DNA of 8,872 nt from Christensenella sp. UBA7707 (GCA_002482435.1 DLFZ01000180.1:1-8872); one strand, 5' to 3'. Positions 1-6,781 are shown, counted from the stretch's first letter. Translations and numbers: made by a program. The notes: generated by a model from the letters alone, not told the origin.

Positions 1-57
1 TGTAATGCGCCACGCGAATTGTTCGGCAACGGGGTGAACAGCGGCTTCCTTCTCCAT
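1..57 (-). CDS. fliK: Start of next flagellar operon gene, probably hook-length control protein FliK (partial)
   Basis: Only the first 19 codons are in the window (MEKEAAVHPVAEQFAWRIT), and the frame stays open to the left edge. The ATG at 55-57 follows an AAAGGGG ribosome binding site with a 7-base spacer and lies 12 bases after the stop of the preceding gene, so a real start is well supported. The identity rests on synteny only: in Bacillus and many Clostridia, fliK follows fliJ and the YlxF/MotE-like gene. FliK is a secreted ruler that measures the hook and switches export specificity. Nineteen residues are too few to recognise a FliK domain, so the product name is an inference. Confidence 0.55.
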   Translation of the reverse strand, partial: MEKEAAVHPVAEQFAWRIT

Positions 58-69
58 GCAAAGTCCCCT

Positions 70-765
70 TTACGGTGCCATTTCGTCGGTCACCTGCTTG
101 CGCAGGTTCTTTGAAAATTCCTCGAGAATGGCGGCGGCTTTTGCGCTGTCCATCTTTAAAAGAAGGCGCGCGATCTGCGCGGGGTCGGCGTCCACGCTGA
201 GCGTCTGCGCGGCGATGACAGCATCCATCTGCTCGTACATCTTTGCGGCGGCTTCAATGTCCACCTTCCAGCCGTCGATCTGCTGCGCGAGCGCTTCTAC
301 CTCAGCGGTGCGCGTTTGGAGCGTCTGCTCGCGGGTCAAAAGGTCCTGCTCTTTGGCGTCGAGCGCCTCGGCGCGCTTTGTAAGCTCCTTTTCGCGCGCA
401 TCGGAAGCGTCCTCAAGGGTTTTGATGTCTGCTTCCCGCTCGTCGAGTTCGGCTGAGCGCGCGTCAAGCTCCGCACTGCGCGCAGTAAGCCCGGCGCTTT
501 GCGTGTCGAGCTCTTGAAGTTGCGCGCGGGTGGCTTCCTCCAAGTGAAAAAACGAAATGAATACGTCGCGCACGCCGCCGTAGTCGAAGTACAAAAGACC
601 CGCTCCGGCGAGGATCATCAAAAGCAAAAGCATGCTTAAAATGCCGCCGAAGGTAACGCGCATTTTCTTGCGCGGCTTCTTGCCTTTTACGGGCGGCCTT
701 GCGCCCTGCTGCACGCGGGCGGGGGCGACGCGGGGCTGCTGTGCCGGTTTTACGGGTGTTTCCAT
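70..765 (-). CDS. ylxF: MotE/YlxF-like membrane-anchored coiled-coil flagellar protein
   Basis: The 231-residue protein has a basic, proline-rich N-terminal tail (residues 1-38), one hydrophobic membrane segment (about 41-60), a long charged coiled coil (about 76-172), and a short C-terminal helical domain (about 173-231). That domain resembles the MgtE N-terminal/MotE type, with the pattern KMYEQMDAVIAAQTL then DPAQIARLLLKMDSAKAAAIL. Near residues 95-113 the coiled coil contains back-to-back heptads of the form RSAELDA, RSAELDE. In Bacillus the gene between fliJ and fliK is ylxF, and this matches it in position and architecture. The likely role is an accessory of the flagellar basal body or stator, with the coiled coil projecting from the membrane, but the molecular job is not visible here. 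The ATG at 763-765 has an AGGGAGA site 6 bases upstream. It starts 12 bases after fliJ and belongs to the same operon. Confidence 0.85.
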   Translation of the reverse strand: METPVKPAQQPRVAPARVQQGARPPVKGKKPRKKMRVTFGGILSMLLLLMILAGAGLLYFDYGGVRDVFISFFHLEEATRAQLQELDTQSAGLTARSAELDARSAELDEREADIKTLEDASDAREKELTKRAEALDAKEQDLLTREQTLQTRTAEVEALAQQIDGWKVDIEAAAKMYEQMDAVIAAQTLSVDADPAQIARLLLKMDSAKAAAILEEFSKNLRKQVTDEMAP

Positions 766-777
766 AGCGTTCTCCCT

Positions 778-1218
778 TTACTTTGATGCCACCTGATAGG
801 AAACCACGTCCCCGATGGCTTGTTCCTGCTCACGCTTCTCCTCGGCGAGATATTCCTCGTACTGCTTTTCCCTGAGGCTTTCGAGCGACTTAATCTCCTT
901 GCGAATGGCGACGAGCGCCTCTACGATTTTTTCGCGTTCCTTTTCCGCCAGAGCGATGCTCTGCTTTTGCGCCGCGATCAATTCCTCACGGCTTTCAAAA
1001 TAGCGCGCGTACTGCGCCAGACGCAGCGCGTCCGTTCCGGCGTCCACATCCGAGGCGCAGCGGGCGCGGGAATCGGAAAGCTCTGAGAGCATATTCTCAA
1101 GCTTGCCGTACAGGAAGCGGATGCGGTCCTCGATTTTTCTAAGCAGGTTTTTCTGCTGTTTTTCGTTGGAAACAGCAATGTCGTACACTGCCTTAAGCGT
1201 AAACACGAACCGCTTCAT
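778..1218 (-). CDS. fliJ: Flagellar export ATPase stalk protein FliJ
   Basis: The 146-residue protein is almost entirely a charged helical coiled coil, typical of FliJ in length and character (usually about 145-150 residues). The N-terminus MKRFVFTLKAVYDIAVSNEK fits the usual FliJ opening of a basic/aromatic patch followed by LxxVxxxA. FliJ sits in the centre of the FliI hexamer, much like the gamma subunit of F-type ATPases, and links ATP hydrolysis to the FlhA export gate. I chose the ATG at 1216-1218 because AGGCGG lies 6 bases upstream. The in-frame ATG at 1237-1239 would add seven residues, has no good binding site, and overlaps the end of fliI. The chosen start lies 2 bases after the fliI stop, so translational coupling is likely. 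Confidence 0.85.
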   Translation of the reverse strand: MKRFVFTLKAVYDIAVSNEKQQKNLLRKIEDRIRFLYGKLENMLSELSDSRARCASDVDAGTDALRLAQYARYFESREELIAAQKQSIALAEKEREKIVEALVAIRKEIKSLESLREKQYEEYLAEEKREQEQAIGDVVSYQVASK

Positions 1219-1220
1219 TC

Positions 1221-2546
1221 TTAACCGCCTTTCCCGCATAGGCGTGCGAGCATTTCGCGCGTTTCGTCAAACGAATAATTTTCGCCTACGTTTTGCAAAA
1301 GAAGCTCGTTGATGGGTTTGTGAAGCTCAATCGCACGGTCGATGTCCGGGCTGCTACCCTTTTTGTACGCGCCAATCGAAATGATGTCCTGCGCGTCGCG
1401 GTAAACCGCCATCATGTTTTTCACAAGACCGGCGTTTTTCAAATGCTCCTTATCGGAAATATCGTTCATCAAGCGGCTGATGCTCGCGAGCACGTCGATG
1501 GCGGGGTAGTGGTTGGCATTTGCAAGCCTGCGCGAAAGTACGATGTGACCGTCGAGAATACCGCGCACGGTATCGGAAATGGGCTCGTTCATATCGTCGC
1601 CGTCCACGAGCACCGTGTAAAGCGCAGTGATGCTGCCCTTGCTTGAGGTGCCCGAGCGCTCCAAAAGCTTTGGCAAAATGGCATAGACCGAGGGGGTGTA
1701 ACCGCGCGAAACGGGAGGTTCGCCCGTGGCCATGCCGATTTCGCGCTGCGCCATGGCGTAACGGGTGAGCGAGTCCATCAACAGAAGCACATTCAACCCC
1801 TGATCGCGGAAGTATTCCGCGATAGAGGTGCCGACGCTTGCGCTTTTGAGGCGCACAAGCGCGGGTTGATCGGACGTTGCGACCACCACCACCGAGCGCT
1901 TAAGACCTTCATCCTGAAGGTCTTTTTCCATAAAGTCGCGCACTTCTCTGCCGCGCTCGCCGATGAGCACAATCACGTTCACGTCGGCCTTGGCGTTTCT
2001 GGCGATCATGCCGAGAAGCGTGCTTTTTCCAACGCCGCTTCCCGCAAAAATGCCTACCCTCTGCCCGCGGCCAACCGTGAGAAGCGAGTCGATGGCTTTG
2101 ATGCCAAGCGGCAGAACTTCGTGAATGCGCGTGCGTTCAAGCGGGTTTGGGGGCATGTTGTCGATGGGGTAGTAGGTGTCGGGCACGAGGGCGCCTTTGC
2201 CGTCCATCGGGTTGCCGAACGCATCGAGAATGCGTCCGAGTGCATCCATGCCAACCGGCACGCGAAGCGATTCGCCCGTGGAAACCACATAGTTTTCCGC
2301 GCCCACGCCACTCAAAACGCCAAGCGGCATCAAAAGCACCTTTTTGTCGCGAAAGCCCACAACCTCCGCAAAAATAAAATCGCCGTTCTTGCCGGTGTAG
2401 ATGCGGCAGATCTCGCCCATGCGCGCGTTGAGCCCCGTGCACTCCACCGTAAGGCCGACGACCTGCGTCACCTTACCGGAATACTCGTAAAGGTCCGCGC
2501 CGCGAAGCATATTTTTGTATTTTTCGTAATCGAAGTGCCGTATCAT
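1221..2546 (-). CDS. fliI: Flagellum-specific type III export ATPase FliI
   Basis: This is the cytoplasmic ATPase of the flagellar export apparatus, related to the F1 ATPase beta subunit. It energises export and recycles chaperone-substrate complexes. The 441-residue length is normal. Visible motifs are the Walker A loop GSGVGKST (residues 169-176), the GERGRE segment (196-201) that carries the catalytic glutamate in this family, a Walker B strand VLLLMD (253-258), and the strongly conserved DSLTRYAMAQREIG and TGEPPVSRGYTPSVY stretches that follow. The N-terminal beta-barrel region (about 20-95) and the helical C-terminal region (about 370-441) are also present. The ATG overlaps the fliH stop in an ATGA arrangement (2543-2546). 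No strong binding site precedes it, so it is probably translated by coupling to FliH, its direct partner. All key residues appear intact. Confidence 0.97.
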   Translation of the reverse strand: MIRHFDYEKYKNMLRGADLYEYSGKVTQVVGLTVECTGLNARMGEICRIYTGKNGDFIFAEVVGFRDKKVLLMPLGVLSGVGAENYVVSTGESLRVPVGMDALGRILDAFGNPMDGKGALVPDTYYPIDNMPPNPLERTRIHEVLPLGIKAIDSLLTVGRGQRVGIFAGSGVGKSTLLGMIARNAKADVNVIVLIGERGREVRDFMEKDLQDEGLKRSVVVVATSDQPALVRLKSASVGTSIAEYFRDQGLNVLLLMDSLTRYAMAQREIGMATGEPPVSRGYTPSVYAILPKLLERSGTSSKGSITALYTVLVDGDDMNEPISDTVRGILDGHIVLSRRLANANHYPAIDVLASISRLMNDISDKEHLKNAGLVKNMMAVYRDAQDIISIGAYKKGSSPDIDRAIELHKPINELLLQNVGENYSFDETREMLARLCGKGG

Positions 2547-3595
2547 GACGGTTCGCCCGCTACGCCGAACACGCTTTTGGCGCGTTCAAGCTGTGTTTTT
2601 ACACCCGCGTCCACTGTTCCGTCTTCCGCCTGCAACAAAAGCGCGCCGGGTTCAAGCGACCCGTCGCAGATTACGGAAAAAGGCGCGTCGCCCAAGCGGC
2701 GGCGCAATTCCTCATCGCCGTTTTCCATGATGCGGTCGTACTCGCGCTTGTTTAAGCGTATGTTGAAGCGGCTTTTCGCGTTGAGCTCCGTTACCGCGCG
2801 CGAAACGAGGTTGAAAAACAGCTCCTCATCCTTTTCAAGCGCAACGCCCAAAATTCTTTCGGCAACGTCAACGCTCAAGGAAAGGATGTTTCTCTCGAGT
2901 TCTGCGTTTCGCATGTCGTTGTAGGATTGCGCCTGCTCAAAAAAGTCCTTGAGGCGCTTTTCATAATCTTCGCGCACCTTCAAAAGGGCGTTTCGTGACG
3001 CGGCTACGCCTTCCGCATAGCCCTGCTTTTGCGCGGCCGCAAAAATTTCCTGCCGCTTGAGGGCTGTGTTGTCGAGCGTTTTTTGGGCGCTCAGCTGCGC
3101 CTGCTCGATCTGAGCTGCGGCTTCGGACTTTGCGTTTTCAAGCGTGCGCTCCGCTTCGTCGAGAAGCTCCTTGGCACGCTGCTCCGCTTCGCTTATGATG
3201 ACCGCCGCGCGATTTTGTGCAAGTTCTTCGGTAAGCTCTGGCTCTGGCTGTTTTTTTGGATGCGCCGCCGCTTGCGTTTGGGCTTGTGCTTGCCGCTTTG
3301 CCTCCGCGGCCTTTGCGGCCTTTTCAAGTTCCGCCTCCACGATGGCGCGCGGATCGAACGCCTTTAAAAGCGTTTCACAGGCATTCTCATCAAGCGGATG
3401 CTCTGCGTCGCCCAGGGCCACGGCGTTTACGGCCTCATGATTCTCTCCAAGGTACTCAGCCAGAAACTGCTTTAAGTCCACAGCCGGCATGTCATCGCCC
3501 GGTTCAAGCTCGGCCACATCCCAGCTCTTGATGACCTTTGCGCCGCGTTCCGCGGCGTTCGCATTCAAATAGCTGTCTTTGTCGATGCGGATCAA
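2543..3595 (-). CDS. fliH: Flagellar assembly protein FliH, with long N-terminal region
   Basis: FliH is the peripheral stator-like subunit of the export ATPase. It forms a dimer that binds FliI and tethers it to the C-ring and FlhA. The C-terminal part (about 190-350) looks like FliH/V-type ATPase subunit E: GYAEG at 192-196, SVDVAERILG near 241-250, RFNIRLNKREYDRI near 276-289, and a final segment with LEPGALLLQAEDGTVDAGV. Before it lies a long alanine/glutamate-rich coiled coil (about 85-190). The first 85 residues include VIKSW (21-25), which may correspond to the short N-terminal motif that docks FliH on FliN/FlhA. At 350 residues it is longer than many FliH proteins (commonly about 210-270). 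The start is TTG at 3593-3595, supported by a very strong binding site. An upstream gap of 151 bases separates it from fliG. Confidence 0.9.
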   Translation of the reverse strand: MIRIDKDSYLNANAAERGAKVIKSWDVAELEPGDDMPAVDLKQFLAEYLGENHEAVNAVALGDAEHPLDENACETLLKAFDPRAIVEAELEKAAKAAEAKRQAQAQTQAAAHPKKQPEPELTEELAQNRAAVIISEAEQRAKELLDEAERTLENAKSEAAAQIEQAQLSAQKTLDNTALKRQEIFAAAQKQGYAEGVAASRNALLKVREDYEKRLKDFFEQAQSYNDMRNAELERNILSLSVDVAERILGVALEKDEELFFNLVSRAVTELNAKSRFNIRLNKREYDRIMENGDEELRRRLGDAPFSVICDGSLEPGALLLQAEDGTVDAGVKTQLERAKSVFGVAGEPS

Positions 3596-3597
3596 AG

Positions 3598-3609
3598 GAT
3601 CACCTCCTT
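3598..3609 (-). promoter_or_regulatory. Very strong ribosome binding site that fixes the TTG start of fliH
   Basis: On the minus strand this reads AAGGAGGTGATC, which is fully complementary to the usual 3' tail of bacterial 16S rRNA. The GGAGG core lies 7 bases from the TTG at 3593-3595, so the non-ATG start is credible. This is the strongest site in the operon. It lies where the transcript has a long untranslated stretch after fliG, so FliH cannot rely on tight coupling with FliG. Confidence 0.85.
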
Positions 3610-3673
3610 ACCGTTAAATAACCGAGCCTCTGCTCTTTATCCCGATGGGGGTTAGAAACGTGAAAACATAAAA

Positions 3674-3734
3674 GCCGGCGTGCTCCTGACGCAAAAACAC
3701 AAAGAGCGTTTTTGCGGAAAGAAAAACTGCCGGC
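3674..3734 (-). other. Nested inverted repeat in the 151-base fliG-fliH gap
   Basis: An inner perfect 9-base stem (CGCAAAAAC at 3690-3698 with GTTTTTGCG at 3708-3716, loop of 9) is enclosed by an outer pair of GCCGGC arms (3674-3679 and 3729-3734). On the minus-strand transcript the outer arm is followed by TTTTATGTTTT, so the structure resembles an imperfect intrinsic terminator or attenuator inside the operon. It could also be a processing or stability element. The rest of the gap (3596-3673) holds two small possible hairpins (CCC-GAT-GGG at 3641-3649 and GAGC-CTCT-GCTC at 3624-3635) and the fliH binding site. I found no convincing promoter. Function is inferred from structure alone. Confidence 0.5.
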
Positions 3735-3746
3735 GCTCGCGCGGTA

Positions 3747-4763
3747 TTACAGGATAAGCGCGTCGTCCTGCTTGCGCGCGATGATGATTTCGCCGGCGTC
3801 GTCGAGCCTGCGGATGACGTTGACGATCTTCTGCTGAGATTCTTCCACGTCGCGCACACGTACCGGCCCCATGTATTCGATCTCTTCGCGGAGCATATCC
3901 TGCAGGCGCTTGGAGATGTTTTCGAAAATAACCTTGGCAACATCGCTCTTGACGCCCTTGAGCGCCACGGCCAGGTCGCGGTTGTCCACCTCGCGCAGCA
4001 CGCGCTGGATGGCCTGGTTGCTGAGGGTTGTGATGTCCTCGAACACGAACATACGGTTTTTGATTTCCTCGGCAAGCTCGGCGTCGGTTTGCTCGAGCAC
4101 GCTCAGAAGGTGCTTTTCCGTGCCCCTGTCTACACTGTTCATGATGTTGACGAGGCTGTCCACGCCACCCACGATCGTTTGGTTGCCAAAGATCATGGTG
4201 GAAAGCTTATGCTCGAGTACGCGCTCGGCGTCTTTTACATATTCATGCGAAGTGGCGCCCATGTTGGCGATGCGAGTGATGACGTTTGCTTGCTTTTCAA
4301 ACGGCAACGACGCAAGCACGGGTGCCGCCTGCCTCGGGTCGAGGTAGGAGAGGATGAGCGCGATGGTCTGCGGGTGTTCGTTTTGCAAAAAGTTATAAAG
4401 CTGCGAGCTGTCTGCCCTTCGAATAAAGTCGAACGGGCGCACGCGAAGCGAAGAGGAAAGCCTTGTGATCAACTCGTTGGCGCGGTCTGAACCGAACGCG
4501 CTCTCCAAAATATCCTTGGCGTAGTCGATGCCGCCCTCGGAGATGAACTTTTGCGCCATGCACACCTCGAGGAACTCCGCCACAACGGCTTCCTTTACCT
4601 CAGGCGAAATGCGGCGCATGCTCGTAATGCTCAAAGTAAGCTGCTCAACTTCATCCTCGGTCAGGCTCTTGTAGAGCGTGGCCGCGTGTTCTTTGCCGAG
4701 CGTGATCATGAGAATTGCCGCTTTTTCTTTGTTGCTAAGCGTATCGGTTCCGCTACCGGCCAT
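3747..4763 (-). CDS. fliG: Flagellar motor switch/rotor protein FliG
   Basis: FliG is the rotor protein that sits on the MS ring, interacts with the stator to produce torque, and changes conformation to reverse rotation. With the start chosen here it has 338 residues, normal for the family. The N-terminal domain binds FliF. The middle domain carries EHPQ (residues 129-132) followed by TIALILSYLDP. A Gly-Gly hinge lies near 199-200. The C-terminal motor domain has MFVFEDI from 238, and charged torque-helix positions K269, R286 and E293-E294 stand where other FliG proteins have Lys, Arg and an acidic pair. I prefer the ATG at 4761-4763 because AAAGGTGA (4769-4776) lies 5 bases upstream. The alternative GTG at 4770-4772 falls inside that binding site. 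The site itself includes the fliF stop codon, so the two genes are closely coupled. Confidence 0.97.
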   Translation of the reverse strand: MAGSGTDTLSNKEKAAILMITLGKEHAATLYKSLTEDEVEQLTLSITSMRRISPEVKEAVVAEFLEVCMAQKFISEGGIDYAKDILESAFGSDRANELITRLSSSLRVRPFDFIRRADSSQLYNFLQNEHPQTIALILSYLDPRQAAPVLASLPFEKQANVITRIANMGATSHEYVKDAERVLEHKLSTMIFGNQTIVGGVDSLVNIMNSVDRGTEKHLLSVLEQTDAELAEEIKNRMFVFEDITTLSNQAIQRVLREVDNRDLAVALKGVKSDVAKVIFENISKRLQDMLREEIEYMGPVRVRDVEESQQKIVNVIRRLDDAGEIIIARKQDDALIL

Positions 4764-4768
4764 GCCCG

Positions 4769-6553
4769 TCACCTTTCATCCGAAAGCCAGCTGCGAAGCA
4801 AAAGTGCAACCGACTCCGGGTTTTTGTCGATGAAGTTTTCCAATTGCGTAAGGTTCGTGTCTTCCTTGAGCTCGATTTCGGGAGGCGGTGCCTTAGGCTT
4901 TGTGTCCTGCGCCTGCCCCGAAGCAGCCGCGGATCCCGTAGCCTGCTCCAACGCGGCCTGTTCGGCGGCAGCCTTCTTCGAAAGCCGCCCCTTGCGCTTT
5001 CCTGCGACGGGCGGCAGCTCGTTTTCCTCGCCGACCGCATAATCCACCGCTGTGCCGGGCAGTTCTTCCGCACCGTTCAAGGCTTCGTCACTTTCGTCGT
5101 AGTACACCGGCTCACCGGCAAGCTCCCCTGCATAATCGGGGGCTTCAAGTTCCTTCACCGTTCTTGCGGGTTTGGTGAGCGTGCGGATGGCCGCGAGCAG
5201 CAGCAAAAACACGACGATCACCGTGCCTGCCGTGATGAGGCTCTTTAGAAGCTGTGCCTGGTTGGCGGCCTCCAAAAGCTGCCTCTGTGCGTCGAGCGCG
5301 GCGGAGACATCGCTGCTTGAGGAGTCAGCTTGCAAAAACGGGAGCCTGTCCACCGTAATGCGCTCGATGTCAACGCCGATGGCTGTCGCAACGAGGTTTC
5401 TCACGTTTTCGGTATAATCCTCCTCTATGCTCGAGCTGTCGAGGATTACTGAAACCGAAAGGCTGCTGATGCGACCTTTGGCCTTTTCGATTTGGGTTTT
5501 CGTTTCGTTCAGCTCGTAATTGGCTTCCTTGGTGACCTTGGAATACACGGAATCCTCATCCGTCTCCACACTCGGATAGGTGGTGGTTCCGGTGCCGTTT
5601 GACTCGGTGCCGGCCACTTCGCCCGCGGCGGCTTCGCCCTTTACGGTTTCCGCAAGCTCTTGCATGCTCACCGCAAGGCCTTCCTCGCTGCCCTCAACAG
5701 GCGGCTGGAACACCACGGATTCCGAGGTTTCGTTATCGAAGTTGAGCGTCACGTTCACTTCGGCAAGAATGCCTTTCTCGCCGAAGATGGGGGAAAGCAG
5801 GTTTACAACCTGCTCCTTAAGGCTTTGCTGTACGGCCTTTTGCAAGGCAAGCTGATCGCCGACGTTTGCGAAGTCGTCGTCTTTGTTGAGATCGTAAAGA
5901 TTCATGTCCGAATCGATGATACGCACGTTTTCAAGCGCAAGCCCGCTCACGCTCTTGGCGATGATCTCGGCGATGGAGCGCGCTTCAGCGTTTGTGAGCG
6001 TTTCATCCTCTTTAAGCGTGAGGATGACTCCAGCCGTAGCGGGCGTTTCATCGGTATTCAAAACGAAGGTGTTGTCTTCGGGAATCGAGAGGGTAACGAC
6101 GGCGTCCTTTACCTTGTCGATGGTCAAAATGGCGTCGCGGATGTTCGACTGGAGCTGGAACTGATAATAGACCCGCTTCTCCATGTCGGTTGCACCAAGA
6201 CCGCTCGCCTGCTGAAAAATATCGAAATTGTAACCGCTTTTTGGGTAGCCTTCGGCGGCCAGCTGCATACGGATGCTGTCGGCCTTAGAGCTTTCCACCA
6301 GAATGGTATCGGTGCCCTGAGACTTGGCGTCCACGCCCATTTCCGTGAGCATGGAAAGCACCTGCCCCGCATCCGCAGCGTCCATGCCGCTGTAGAGCAC
6401 GTCGTAGGATTTCTGGTTCAAAAGCACGGAGGCCGCTACAACGATGGCAGCGACCAGCGCCACCAACACGATGAGCCGCGTTTTTTGGCCCTTCGTGAGG
6501 CTCTTGAAACGCTCCGCGATCTTTTTAAAGGTATTCTTCAAAAAATCTGCCAA
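4769..6553 (-). CDS. fliF: Flagellar MS-ring protein FliF
   Basis: FliF builds the membrane ring on which the flagellum is assembled. With the TTG start at 6551-6553 it has 594 residues. Membrane segments lie near 27-45 and 440-457. Between them is the periplasmic ring-building region, including YDVLYSGMDAADAGQVL and YPKSGYNFDIFQQASGLGATD, typical of the YscJ/FliF family, and then the FliF C-terminal ring domain. A cytoplasmic tail of about 135 residues, rich in Ala, Glu and Pro, ends in the FliG-binding helix pattern NLTQLENFIDKNPESVALLL followed by RSWLSDER. The start is set by AGGTGAG (6560-6566) six bases upstream. A further TTG eight codons earlier has no such site. It is the first gene of the operon here, whereas flgB, flgC and fliE usually precede it in Bacillus-type operons. 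Confidence 0.95.
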   Translation of the reverse strand: MADFLKNTFKKIAERFKSLTKGQKTRLIVLVALVAAIVVAASVLLNQKSYDVLYSGMDAADAGQVLSMLTEMGVDAKSQGTDTILVESSKADSIRMQLAAEGYPKSGYNFDIFQQASGLGATDMEKRVYYQFQLQSNIRDAILTIDKVKDAVVTLSIPEDNTFVLNTDETPATAGVILTLKEDETLTNAEARSIAEIIAKSVSGLALENVRIIDSDMNLYDLNKDDDFANVGDQLALQKAVQQSLKEQVVNLLSPIFGEKGILAEVNVTLNFDNETSESVVFQPPVEGSEEGLAVSMQELAETVKGEAAAGEVAGTESNGTGTTTYPSVETDEDSVYSKVTKEANYELNETKTQIEKAKGRISSLSVSVILDSSSIEEDYTENVRNLVATAIGVDIERITVDRLPFLQADSSSSDVSAALDAQRQLLEAANQAQLLKSLITAGTVIVVFLLLLAAIRTLTKPARTVKELEAPDYAGELAGEPVYYDESDEALNGAEELPGTAVDYAVGEENELPPVAGKRKGRLSKKAAAEQAALEQATGSAAASGQAQDTKPKAPPPEIELKEDTNLTQLENFIDKNPESVALLLRSWLSDER

Positions 6554-6559
6554 AATTTG

Positions 6560-6566
6560 CTCACCT
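6560..6566 (-). promoter_or_regulatory. Ribosome binding site fixing the TTG start of fliF
   Basis: The minus strand reads AGGTGAG, with 6 bases before the TTG at 6551-6553. No ATG or GTG in frame nearby has a comparable site, so TTG is the likely start. It gives an N-terminus (M)ADFLKNTFKKIAERF, consistent with the short cytoplasmic N-terminus of FliF. Confidence 0.7.
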
Positions 6567-6581
6567 GTTGATTTCAAGTTT

Positions 6582-6598
6582 CGGCCGGACTACGGCCG
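6582..6598 (-). other. GC-rich hairpin in the fliF leader
   Basis: Two CGGCCG arms (6582-6587 and 6593-6598) with a 5-base loop can form a 6-pair, all-GC stem. It lies 15 bases upstream of the fliF ribosome binding site, in an otherwise AT-rich leader. It might stabilise the transcript end or tune translation. No U-run follows on the minus strand, so it is not a standard terminator. Confidence 0.4.
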
Positions 6599-6659
6599 CT
6601 GCATAAATATTGAACCATTCGCGAAATTCCGCACAAAAACATGCCGTTTTTCCACAGTT

Positions 6660-6691
6660 TATACAATATTATGTAGCAATTCTATTGTATA
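6660..6691. promoter_or_regulatory. Inverted repeat overlapping the fliF -10 box (possible operator)
   Basis: TATACAAT (6660-6667) and ATTGTATA (6684-6691) are perfect 8-base inverted arms, separated by 16 bases. The right arm covers the proposed fliF -10 box and the left arm lies just downstream of the likely transcription start. A protein bound here would block the fliF promoter. The arms are AT-rich, so chance is possible, and no regulator gene is in the window. Confidence 0.35.
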
Positions 6692-6712
6692 CCACCATAT
6701 GATGCAATTCAA
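6684..6712 (-). promoter_or_regulatory. Sigma-A-like promoter for the fliF operon
   Basis: On the minus strand, TTGAAT (6707-6712) and TACAAT (6684-6689) are spaced by exactly 17 bases and match the housekeeping consensus at 4 of 6 and 5 of 6 positions. Transcription would start near 6677, giving a leader of about 125 bases before the fliF start. It is the best promoter candidate I can see for the operon from fliF to fliK. Confidence 0.6.
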
Positions 6713-6714
6713 TA

Positions 6715-6725
6715 CCCAATTTGGG
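6715..6725. promoter_or_regulatory. Short dyad next to the fliF -35 box
   Basis: CCCAATTTGGG is a 5-base dyad around a central base, immediately upstream of the fliF -35 box (6707-6712). The position would suit an activator or repressor half-site, but the element is short and function is speculative. Confidence 0.25.
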
Positions 6726-6753
6726 AGCAGGAAGCTTGTAGAAGGCATGGAAT

Positions 6754-6781
6754 GCGGTTTGTCAAACGCGGTTTGCCAAAT
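6754..6781. repeat. Two tandem 14-base repeats between the divergent promoters
   Basis: GCGGTTTGTCAAAC (6754-6767) is directly followed by GCGGTTTGCCAAAT (6768-6781), differing at 2 of 14 positions. Each unit contains a small dyad TTTGNCAAA. The pair lies about 41 bases from the fliF -35 box and 40 bases from the flagellin -35 box. This suggests a shared binding site for a regulator of both transcripts; that role is an inference. Confidence 0.5.

Noticed and set aside
1866..2924. A 352-codon open frame on the plus strand across fliI and fliH
   Set aside because: It is antisense to two recognisable genes, is very rich in His, Ala and Arg, and crosses their boundary, so it is a shadow of codon bias.
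3596..3610. Plus-strand GGATCACCTCCTTA, which looks like the 3' end of 16S rRNA
   Set aside because: The match is only as long as the anti-Shine-Dalgarno tail and is explained by a very strong ribosome binding site for fliH on the other strand. No other rRNA sequence is nearby.
4770..4772. GTG as the fliG start
   Set aside because: It falls within the AAAGGTGA binding site that serves the ATG at 4761-4763, and would leave the GTG itself without a good binding site.
5660..6571. A 303-codon open frame on the plus strand over fliF
   Set aside because: Antisense to well-recognised FliF, with no ribosome binding site and no recognisable domain.
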